A stretch of DNA of 64,000 nt from Lactobacillus psittaci DSM 15354 (lineage in GTDB: Bacteria; Bacillota; Bacilli; Lactobacillales; Lactobacillaceae), in NCBI RefSeq assembly GCF_000425905.1, contig NZ_KE384473.1, positions 45,209-109,208 on the forward strand. The letters are read 5' to 3'. Below are positions 57,773 through 64,000 of the stretch, in pieces (position 1 is the stretch's first letter; each line of letters starts with the position of its first letter). A program made the translations under genes and the position numbers. Under the pieces are notes generated by a model. The model saw only the letters and a list, made by a program, of their open reading frames with translations, did no database searches and was not told the origin of the DNA.

Positions 57773-58213
57773 TTATTTATTTCTAATGACTAAAACGTCA
57801 CATTTTGCTGTACGACTGACATATTCAGTAACGCTACCTAATAATATTCTTTCTACAGCATTAAGTCCAGTAGCTCCTAAAATAATTAAATCAATATTCT
57901 TTTTCTTTGGAAAATCGTGACTAATAATTGTTTTTGGTGAGCCAAATTCGACAGTATAATTTGCCTTCTTAGCTCCAGCTTTGATAGCTCTTTGATGGTA
58001 TTCCTTTAATTTGGTTTCAGCTTCTTTTGAAACTTGTTCAACCATTGCAGAATCAAAACTAGAAACATTTTGGAATGATCTGGTATCGATGACATGTAAG
58101 ATTTCCAAATCAGCATCATTACGTGCTGCAATAGCAACAGCCTTTTGAAAAGCTGCATCAGCTTCTTTTGAACCATCAATAGCAACTTGGATATGACGAT
58201 ATTGTTTTAACAT
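57773..58213 (-). CDS. Universal stress protein, UspA family
   Basis: This 146-residue protein has the UspA fold: start HIQVAIDGSKEADAAFQKAV and the ATP-binding motif GATGLNAVERILLGSVTEYV near the C-terminus. Start at 58213 is preferred because GAGAGGTG lies upstream and would be inside the longer frame. Usp proteins respond to starvation, acid and oxidative stress. Its exact role is not known. Confidence 0.9.
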   Translation of the reverse strand: MLKQYRHIQVAIDGSKEADAAFQKAVAIAARNDADLEILHVIDTRSFQNVSSFDSAMVEQVSKEAETKLKEYHQRAIKAGAKKANYTVEFGSPKTIISHDFPKKKNIDLIILGATGLNAVERILLGSVTEYVSRTAKCDVLVIRNK

Positions 58214-58263
58214 TTGAAACACCTCTCCCTACTTTTATTTTACCAAAAACTTTGAAGAAGATA

Positions 58264-58542
58264 TTACTTTTTTGATTGTAAAAGTAAAGAAAATGAAAAC
58301 GAAATCATACAAGCAACAGTAAGCGTTACTAAATTATAGATAGTTGGTAAGAAAAGCGAGATGACCATTCCAAATATACTAGTAATTAATAAAAGTATTC
58401 CGAAAATCTTAATTTTTTGCGGTAGTGTAGGATCATCTGCCTTCGTATAGAATAAAAAGCGTTCATGATGAGATAAGCTACAGTTTAATCCTATAATTAG
58501 TAAAAGTAGTAAGAATACATCCATTAGTAAAGTGATAAGCAT
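58264..58542 (-). CDS. Hypothetical small membrane protein downstream of the 6S RNA
   Basis: This 92-residue protein has three hydrophobic segments (LITLLMDVFLLLLLIIGLNC; IKIFGILLLITSIFGMVISLFL; LVTLTVACMISFSFSLLL). The ATG at 58542 is chosen because GGAG lies 9 bases upstream, right after the T-run of the RNA terminator. No separate promoter is obvious, so read-through from the 6S RNA unit may supply it. No family is recognised. Confidence 0.65.
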   Translation of the reverse strand: MLITLLMDVFLLLLLIIGLNCSLSHHERFLFYTKADDPTLPQKIKIFGILLLITSIFGMVISLFLPTIYNLVTLTVACMISFSFSLLLQSKK

Positions 58543-58554
58543 AAATTTTTCTCC

Positions 58555-58785
58555 AAAAAAAACGACCTCCGAAGAGGCCGCTGTTAAAATCAAGATAATT
58601 CGAGTTGACTGTCGAACATATAATGACGCTTGTTGAGCCCGCTATTAGCAAGTACTTTAGCCTGTATCGCAGTGAATATGGATTCTGTAACAAAGACAGC
58701 ATTCCGATTCAGTAGTTATTTACAAGCTACCACGTCGTAGGTTTGATCGGTCAACTTAGTAATTATATCGATCAACTCGAATCAC
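58555..58785 (-). ncRNA. ssrS: Probable 6S RNA
   Basis: On the minus strand a promoter (TTGACT, then TATAAT at 58788-58793) leads into a stable RNA. An 11-bp perfect closing stem (58772-58782 with 58598-58608) brackets about 188 nt, the usual 6S size, with a long, partly open interior. A terminator hairpin (CGGCCTC/GAGGTCG, near 58563-58581) and a T-run follow. No protein is encoded. 6S RNA lies near the rarA/yrvM genes in Bacillus, and here it lies next to rarA. 6S binds the sigma-A holoenzyme as a promoter mimic. Confidence 0.72.
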
Positions 58786-58851
58786 TTATTATATTACCAA
58801 GTTTTAAAGAAAAGTCAAGAAATTGAATTCGCTAACATCATTAATTTATGG

Positions 58852-60135
58852 CTATTGTAGCTGCTTTTTTTGCATAGCTTTTAACTTCAGATATTGCTGC
58901 TTATAAGCCTCTTCAATCTTGGAGTTTCCCTTTGGTTCAAAGTAACTTTCATTTTTAAGGTTATCAGGTAGATATTGCTGTGCGACCCAATCAGAAGGAA
59001 ATGCGTGAGGGTATTTATAGTCTATGCCATGCCCTAACTTTTGTGCACCTTTATAGTGCGCATCCTTTAATGAATCAGGGATTGTTCCAATATTTTTATT
59101 TTTGACTGTCATTAAGGCCTGATCAATGGCTGAAATTGCGCTATTACTTTTAGGGGATAAGCAAAGTTCAATCACTGCATTTGCCAAAGGAATTCTTGCT
59201 TCAGGTAACCCCACTTGCTGCGCAGTCCAGACAGAACTTACAGCTCTTTGACAAGCTGAAGGGTTGGCTAAACCGATATCTTCATAAGCAATGACAAGTA
59301 GTCGACGACAAATCGAGATTAAATCACCACTTTCAATTAGTCTTGCTAAATAATGTAAAGAAGCATCGGTGTCAGATCCTCTGATAGATTTTTGAAAAGC
59401 GGAAACTAGGTCATAGTGACTATCTCCATTAGCATCAAAGTTTTGAACTTTAACTTGGATTGAGTCTGCCATTATTTGTTTGTCAATTATAATAGTCTCA
59501 CTTTTGGTTTCCGCTTTTGTTGATAAAACTGCGAGTTCCAGGGCATTTAAGGTTGCACGTAAATCACCATTTCCTTTTTCAAGCAAAAGCTGCTCGGCCT
59601 CAGGAGTTAAGGTGACATGGTATTTTCCTAAGCCATTTTTTTCATCTTTTAAGCTGCGCTTGATTGCGATACTAGCATCTTTACTAGAAAGGGGATGAAG
59701 CTCAAAAATTTGACAACGGGATCGAATTGCAGGTGAAATCGAAATGTAAGGATTTTCAGTCGTTGCTCCGATAAGAACAATCTGTCCAGATTCAAGTAGA
59801 GGTAAAAGAAAATCTTGCTTTGTTTTATCTAAACGATGGATTTCATCTAAAAGCAAAATAACAGTGCCACTCATTTTGGCTTCTAGAGCAACTTGTTGTA
59901 AATCTTTTTTGGTATCAGTAGCAGCATTTAGCATTCTAAACGCATATTTAGTTGATCCCGCAATTGCAGCTGCAATACTTGTTTTTCCGATACCTGGAGG
60001 TCCGTATAAAATCATGGATGATAGTAGTTTGGCTTCAACCATTCGGCGAATAATTTTACCTGGGCCAACTAAATGCTGTTGTCCTACAATTTGATCAATA
60101 TCTTGAGGACGCATACGGTATGCTAATGGTTTCAT
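58852..60135 (-). CDS. rarA: Replication-associated recombination protein RarA (MgsA family AAA+ ATPase)
   Basis: This 427-residue clamp-loader-like ATPase acts at stalled replication forks. The Walker A motif is GPPGIGKTS (45-53), Walker B is VILLLDEIHRLDKTKQDFLL, and sensor 1 is LIGATTENPYISISPAIRSRC. The C-terminal tetramerisation domain includes HYLARLIESGDLISICRRLLVIAYEDIGLANP. Its ATG overlaps the stop of the YueI-like gene by 3 bases (ATGA), so the two are coupled. Confidence 0.95.
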   Translation of the reverse strand: MKPLAYRMRPQDIDQIVGQQHLVGPGKIIRRMVEAKLLSSMILYGPPGIGKTSIAAAIAGSTKYAFRMLNAATDTKKDLQQVALEAKMSGTVILLLDEIHRLDKTKQDFLLPLLESGQIVLIGATTENPYISISPAIRSRCQIFELHPLSSKDASIAIKRSLKDEKNGLGKYHVTLTPEAEQLLLEKGNGDLRATLNALELAVLSTKAETKSETIIIDKQIMADSIQVKVQNFDANGDSHYDLVSAFQKSIRGSDTDASLHYLARLIESGDLISICRRLLVIAYEDIGLANPSACQRAVSSVWTAQQVGLPEARIPLANAVIELCLSPKSNSAISAIDQALMTVKNKNIGTIPDSLKDAHYKGAQKLGHGIDYKYPHAFPSDWVAQQYLPDNLKNESYFEPKGNSKIEEAYKQQYLKLKAMQKKQLQ

Positions 60136-60593
60136 TTTTTATCTCCAAATAAACGTTGCCAAAAACTTTTCCTTTTAGGAGCTGTAAGTTCAGTTTTGGG
60201 AAATTCAGGGGGATAAACTTGTCCAATTTCAATTCGGTTTCGGTTTAAGGCTTCTTTTGCAACTACTAGAACTGCAGTGTCTTCAAGTCCCGTTTTAGCT
60301 GAATCATCACTAACTAAAGTGAAAGGGATATTCGTCTTGCTAGCCTTTGCTTCAATTTGATTAACAGCATTATTTTCAGTGATTTTTCCATTAATTAAAA
60401 TAGTTAAATCTTGATAATCATCAAAATGATCTAAAAAGACTTTAACTAAATCAGGATTTGCAAAATCCTGATTTGATAATCTGACAAAGACTCTCTCTCG
60501 TAGGCTACCTAAATATCTTCTACGTTCGTCGGGACGAGTTTGAAGTGGACCATTAGAAGCTTGCTTTAAGCGATCAGATATATCTTCTGTCAT
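60132..60593 (-). CDS. YueI family protein (DUF1694)
   Basis: This 153-residue protein starts MTEDISDRLKQASNGPLQT and has TRPDERRRYLGSLRERVFV, the usual YueI/DUF1694 pattern. Function is unknown; the fold is likely ribosomal-like alpha/beta. The start at 60593 is supported by AAGGAGG 6 bases upstream; the longer frame (to 60701) runs through the rpsD terminator and is rejected. It is the first gene of an operon with rarA. Confidence 0.87.
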   Translation of the reverse strand: MTEDISDRLKQASNGPLQTRPDERRRYLGSLRERVFVRLSNQDFANPDLVKVFLDHFDDYQDLTILINGKITENNAVNQIEAKASKTNIPFTLVSDDSAKTGLEDTAVLVVAKEALNRNRIEIGQVYPPEFPKTELTAPKRKSFWQRLFGDKK

Positions 60594-60622
60594 AAAATCC
60601 TCCTTATTATCAAAGAAAAATA

Positions 60623-60658
60623 AAAAAGCCTTTCCAAGAAAATGGAAAGACTTTTTTG
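60623..60658 (-). terminator. Terminator of rpsD
   Basis: On the minus strand AAG-CTTTCC pairs with GGAAAG-CTT, followed by TTTT. Confidence 0.85.
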
Positions 60659-60672
60659 AAATAAACCAAAAA

Positions 60673-61284
60673 TTAAAGAAGTTTGTTGTAGTATTCAACA
60701 ACTAAGGCTTCGTTGATTTCTGGTTCCATTTCGTCACGTTCTGGTAAACGAACTAAAGTACCAGTCATCTTGTTTTCATCAAATGAAACAAATGATGGAC
60801 GACTTACAACTGCTTCTAAAGCGTCCTTAACTTGTTGTAAGTTCTTTGACTTTTCCTTCAAGCTGATTTCTTGACCAACTTTAACTTCGTATGAAGGAAT
60901 GTCAACACGCTTACCATCAACTAAGATGTGACCGTGATTTACTAATTGTCTAGCTTGTTCACGAGTGTTAGCAAGACCTAAGCGGAAAACGATGTTATCT
61001 AAACGACGTTCAAGAAGAACCATGAAGTTAGTACCGTGTTCACCTTCACGAATCTTACCAGCGCGGTTGAACAAGTTTCTAAATTGGCGTTCGTTTAAAC
61101 CAAACATCCAACGAAGCTTTTGCTTTTCGTGTAATTGCATACCATATTCTGAAAGACGACCACGGTTGTTAGGACCATGTTCACCTGGTGCGTAATTACG
61201 ACGAGCTAATTCCTTACCAGTACCTGAAAGTGAGATACCTAAACGTCTTGATCTTTTCCAACTTGGACCAGTGTATCTTGACAT
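60673..61284 (-). CDS. rpsD: Ribosomal protein uS4
   Basis: This primary 16S rRNA-binding protein is also a translational repressor in bacteria. The 203-residue protein has [21 protein letters not shown], the S4 domain (about 93-150, [32 protein letters not shown]), and no N-terminal Cys cluster, so it is the C-minus form. GGAGG lies 7 bases before the ATG. It is a free-standing gene with a long leader, as in Bacillus. Confidence 0.98.
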   Translation of the reverse strand: MSRYTGPSWKRSRRLGISLSGTGKELARRNYAPGEHGPNNRGRLSEYGMQLHEKQKLRWMFGLNERQFRNLFNRAGKIREGEHGTNFMVLLERRLDNIVFRLGLANTREQARQLVNHGHILVDGKRVDIPSYEVKVGQEISLKEKSKNLQQVKDALEAVVSRPSFVSFDENKMTGTLVRLPERDEMEPEINEALVVEYYNKLL

Positions 61285-61462
61285 AAAAATCCTCCATTAA
61301 TCAAATAAAAATAATATTGATGGAGTAAAATATCTGAAATAGGCTCTGCATTCGTTCATCTGAAGTTGAACTTTCGCTCATTGCAGCACGAGTTACTAAT
61401 TCACTGAAACGTCTCCAGATGTTGACGAGCTTGCCAACCTATAGCTGCAAATATTTTACACG
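61285..61462 (-). promoter_or_regulatory. Long structured rpsD leader, candidate S4 autoregulatory element
   Basis: The leader (about 178 nt) has several possible stems: ATAGG (61339-61343) with CCTAT (61438-61442), and CATCTG (61357-61362) with CAGATG (61416-61421). CTCCAT (61292-61297 on the plus strand), the complement of the GGAG ribosome-binding site, pairs with ATGGAG (61320-61325), so the site can be hidden. Free-standing rpsD in Bacillus is known to be autoregulated by S4; homology of this leader is inferred. Confidence 0.6.
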
Positions 61463-61468
61463 AAATCT

Positions 61469-61497
61469 ATTCTATTATTTTTGCAGTTTTTTTGCAA
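61469..61497 (-). promoter_or_regulatory. Promoter of rpsD
   Basis: On the minus strand, TTGCAA (61492-61497) and TAGAAT (61469-61474) are separated by 17 bases. Confidence 0.7.
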
Positions 61498-61544
61498 GAA
61501 AAAGATAATTATTCATAGCTTTTATCCTAACTTTTTATAGAGTC

Positions 61545-61553
61545 TGTTATAAT
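61545..61553 (+). promoter_or_regulatory. Extended -10 promoter of ezrA
   Basis: TGT followed by TATAAT (61548-61553) forms an extended -10, 27 bases before the ATG. Confidence 0.55.
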
Positions 61554-61579
61554 TAAATGTAGTTTTGGAGGATTTGGAT

Positions 61580-63295
61580 ATGACGTCAACAGAATCTTTA
61601 TTATTCATTATTATTGTTGTCCTCTTAATTGCAATTATTGGCGGCATGCTCTTTATGAAGCATCGATATACCCAATTATTGCTTTTAATTGATGATGATT
61701 TAACTGAACTCGAAGATGCAGGAATTGAAGCTGATATCGAGCGCTTAAAAAAGATGGATTTAGCTGGAGAAAGTTTAAAAACTTTTAATTCATGGAAAAA
61801 AGTTTTTGATAAAGCAAGTAGTGAGCGAATTCCAAAAATGCACGAAAAAATGGAACAGGCTAGTGAACTTGCAAATAAATATGACTTACTCAAAGCTAGA
61901 AAGCTAGTTAAAGAACTAGATCTTGAGCTAGATGATATTAGTTCTGATTTAGGTAAAACTAAGGAAATTTTTAAGCAATTACTTGAATCTAATCGGGCTA
62001 ATCAAGTTCAATATGATGCTTTAATTAAGACTTACCATAATATGCGAAAAGAAGTCTTAGCAGGCTCATATGACTATGGACGAGCTATTGACAAAATTGA
62101 AGATGAATTGAGTAATTTAGAACAAAGTTTTCAATCAGCGAAGAATTTATCTGCACAAGGTGACTATGTTGAAGGAAAACGAGTTTTAGAAATTATTAAT
62201 ACTAAACAAACTAGTCTAAAGGATAAGTTGCCCAAGGCTAAAAATGTTCAAAAAACCTTAAAAGAAGTTTTTCCTGAACAACTTGATGAATTAACAAGTA
62301 GTTACAAAAATATGCGAAAAGAAAAATTTGCAATTAAGGAAATTGACTTTTTAGCTGAAATAAAATCAATTCGTGATGAATGTGAAAGTTGCAACGATTT
62401 TTTAGCTGACTTAAAAGTTGCGGATGCAGAAACTAAAACAAAAGAAATTGCATCTGAGATTGATAAACTTTATGATTTATTAACTAAGGAATATAAGGCA
62501 CGTCCATTTATTAAAGATAATCAAGATAAGGTATTACGCCTTTTATCCCATGTTGAAAATAATAGCAATCAGTTGATTTTAAAGCTTGAACATATTGATC
62601 AAAGTTATGAATTAAATCATGGTGAGCTTGATGAAGCGAAGAAACTACTTAAAGAAGTTAACCAGATGGAAAATAATTATGATCAAGATGTACAAGATTT
62701 AGCAGATGGTAATGGGGTTTATTCAGAAATTAAAGCTAATTGGCTGAAGATGTTAGCGAGAATTAATGAAATTGAAGCTCGTGAAAAAGAAATTGTTGAT
62801 AATGTTGAAGGCTTATATGAAGCTGAAACTATTGCCAACGACTCACTTTCAAACTTTAAGCAGGATGTAGCATTGGTATATAAGAGATTGCAACGACGCA
62901 ATTTACCTGGAAAGCCTGACAGTTTTGTTCAAATGTATACATTAGTAGTGAATGAAATTGCACATACTAGTCAAGAATTGAACCAAGTTAGAATTAATAT
63001 GGAAAAAATTTCTGAAGAAATGATTCAAATTTCTGATGATGTCGAGCGCCTAAAAAAAGAAGCAGATCAAATTATTAATTTTGCTAATTTAGTTGAATTA
63101 ACCATGCAATATTCAAACAAGTTTGCCAATAATCCTCAAATCCAAAAAGCACGTCGAATGACAATGGACCTTTACCAAAAGTCATATAACTATAAAGATG
63201 CGCTTGATACAATTGCTACTGCGGTTGAACGAGTTGAACCTGGTAGTTATCAAAGATTGGAAAATAGTTACTATTCTGATTTAGAACGCAAGTAA
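61580..63295 (+). CDS. ezrA: Septation ring formation regulator EzrA
   Basis: EzrA restrains FtsZ ring assembly at the poles and joins division proteins at midcell. The 571-residue protein has one N-terminal helix (LLFIIIVVLLIAIIGGMLF) and then a fully helical cytoplasmic region of spectrin-like repeats, rich in Lys, Glu, Asp and Leu, as the family requires. The ATG at 61580 is preferred, with GGAGG 8 bases upstream. It is followed by a terminator and a cysteine desulfurase gene, an order found in many Lactobacillales. Confidence 0.95.
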   Translation: MTSTESLLFIIIVVLLIAIIGGMLFMKHRYTQLLLLIDDDLTELEDAGIEADIERLKKMDLAGESLKTFNSWKKVFDKASSERIPKMHEKMEQASELANKYDLLKARKLVKELDLELDDISSDLGKTKEIFKQLLESNRANQVQYDALIKTYHNMRKEVLAGSYDYGRAIDKIEDELSNLEQSFQSAKNLSAQGDYVEGKRVLEIINTKQTSLKDKLPKAKNVQKTLKEVFPEQLDELTSSYKNMRKEKFAIKEIDFLAEIKSIRDECESCNDFLADLKVADAETKTKEIASEIDKLYDLLTKEYKARPFIKDNQDKVLRLLSHVENNSNQLILKLEHIDQSYELNHGELDEAKKLLKEVNQMENNYDQDVQDLADGNGVYSEIKANWLKMLARINEIEAREKEIVDNVEGLYEAETIANDSLSNFKQDVALVYKRLQRRNLPGKPDSFVQMYTLVVNEIAHTSQELNQVRINMEKISEEMIQISDDVERLKKEADQIINFANLVELTMQYSNKFANNPQIQKARRMTMDLYQKSYNYKDALDTIATAVERVEPGSYQRLENSYYSDLERK

Positions 63296-63345
63296 GAATA
63301 ATTGCGCCATATCAACTTTTAAGCTAAAATCAAATAAGTTAAGTT

Positions 63346-63370
63346 AACGACCGTTAAGGTCGTTTTTTTG
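63346..63370 (+). terminator. Terminator after ezrA
   Basis: AACGACC pairs with GGTCGTT, followed by a T-run. The next gene's ribosome-binding site begins right after. Confidence 0.85.
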
Positions 63371-63382
63371 AGGAGATAAACA

Positions 63383-64000
63383 TTGATTTATTTTGATAAT
63401 TCAGCAACTACAAAGATTTATCCTGATGTTTTAGAAACATATAACAAGGTGAGTGAAGAAATTTGGGCTAATCCTTCTAGTTTACATAAATTAGGAGATC
63501 GAGCACATCAATTACTAGAAGCTTCTAGAAAGCAAATTGCTGATATCCTTGGTGTCCAAAGCCATGAAATCTTTTTTACCAGTGGAGGTTCTGAGTCTAA
63601 TAATCTAGCAATTAAAGAAGCTGCTTGGTCCAAAAAAGAATTCGGACGTCATTTGATTACTACTAGTGTTGAGCATGCTAGTGTAAGAAATGCTTTTAAG
63701 CATTTAGAGGCAAGAGGATTTAGGGTAACTTATTTGCCAGTCGATGAAGAAGGTAGAATTAATCCTAATGATTTGAAAAAAGCTCTAGATTCAGATACAA
63801 CTCTGGTTTCAATTATGGGTGTCAATAATGAAATTGGAACAATTCAACCAATTCAAGCTGTATCTAAAATCTTAGAAGCTTATCCGAATATTGTCTTTCA
63901 TGTGGATAATGTGCAAGCTTTTGGCAAAGATATTTGGCAACAAGTTTTTACTGATAGAGTAGATTTAATGAGTTTATCTGCTCATAAGTATCATGCTCCA
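63383..64000 (+). CDS. Cysteine desulfurase (NifS/IscS family), 3' truncated by the window
   Basis: This PLP enzyme removes sulfur from cysteine as a persulfide. The first 206 codons are visible. They start IYFDNSATTKIYPDVLETY, contain the PLP-contact segment FFTSGGSESNNLAI and the motif VSIMGVNNEIGTIQP, and reach the PLP lysine in SLSAHKYHAP at the window edge. The start is TTG at 63383 with AGGAGA upstream. In lactobacilli this gene after ezrA is usually followed by thiI (tRNA 4-thiouridine synthesis), which would lie outside the window. Confidence 0.92.
   Translation, partial: MIYFDNSATTKIYPDVLETYNKVSEEIWANPSSLHKLGDRAHQLLEASRKQIADILGVQSHEIFFTSGGSESNNLAIKEAAWSKKEFGRHLITTSVEHASVRNAFKHLEARGFRVTYLPVDEEGRINPNDLKKALDSDTTLVSIMGVNNEIGTIQPIQAVSKILEAYPNIVFHVDNVQAFGKDIWQQVFTDRVDLMSLSAHKYHAP

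Noticed and set aside
58543-58702. Protein-coding frames inside the 6S RNA region
   Set aside because: They cross a terminator hairpin and the closing stem of the RNA; the structure is better explained as non-coding RNA.
60594-60701. N-terminal extension of the YueI-like protein
   Set aside because: The extra 36 codons run through the rpsD terminator and lack a ribosome-binding site, while AAGGAGG precedes the internal ATG at 60593.

Overview
The window looks like a chromosomal segment of a low-GC, host-associated Lactobacillus, most likely of the gasseri/johnsonii group. This is inferred from the AT-rich codon use, a PepX of about 790 residues, surface proteins built from repeated wall-binding-like modules, the small DUF3042, DUF2969 and YueI families found in lactobacilli, an ATP synthase operon that begins with atpB, and CcpA-type cre sites. 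It is mostly core genome. I see no prophage, insertion sequence, CRISPR array or plasmid gene.

Region 1 (1-5,000) is a cell-surface locus. The 3' end of a repeat protein is followed by a LytTR-type two-component pair on the minus strand, a secreted glucosaminidase-type autolysin, and a second repeat protein that shares an identical block and an identical 39-nt terminator with the first. Region 2 (5,000-12,000) holds yidC and acyP, an rRNA methyltransferase, an HxlR regulator, a phenylalanine T-box with pheST, and greA. Region 3 (12,000-22,000) holds a YfhO-like membrane protein, a PBP2b-type transpeptidase, rpmG, folate and rhomboid genes, an inactive-looking rhodanese, miaA and glnA. Region 4 (21,800-31,000) is more accessory: a nucleoside phosphorylase divergent from a nucleoside-binding lipoprotein, a DUF4143 ATPase behind a repeat-rich promoter, an MFS transporter, two small membrane proteins under a cre box, pepX and tRNA-Arg.

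Region 5 (31,000-42,300) has manA apparently co-transcribed with an OmpR-type two-component system behind a cre site, an LTA synthase, VanZ, pgi, an MFS exporter, a Met-rich micro-membrane protein with its own cre box, and a Glu/Gln tRNA operon with a structured tail. Region 6 (42,200-57,800) has murT, the tdk-prfA-prmC-ywlC operon, upp, the complete atpBEFHAGDC operon, and a DUF1146-mreB-yidD-DUF2969-rodA cell-shape cluster. Region 7 (57,800-64,000) has a universal stress protein, a probable 6S RNA beside rarA, a YueI-type gene, rpsD with a long structured leader, ezrA, and the start of a cysteine desulfurase gene.

The best candidates for undescribed elements are non-coding. They are a dispersed pair of hairpins at convergent gene ends with compensatory changes between copies, a repeat/palindrome array at the DUF4143 ATPase promoter, a nested hairpin downstream of the tRNA-Gln gene, and the rpsD leader that can sequester its own ribosome-binding site. 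All functional statements rest on reading motifs by eye; no database search was run.
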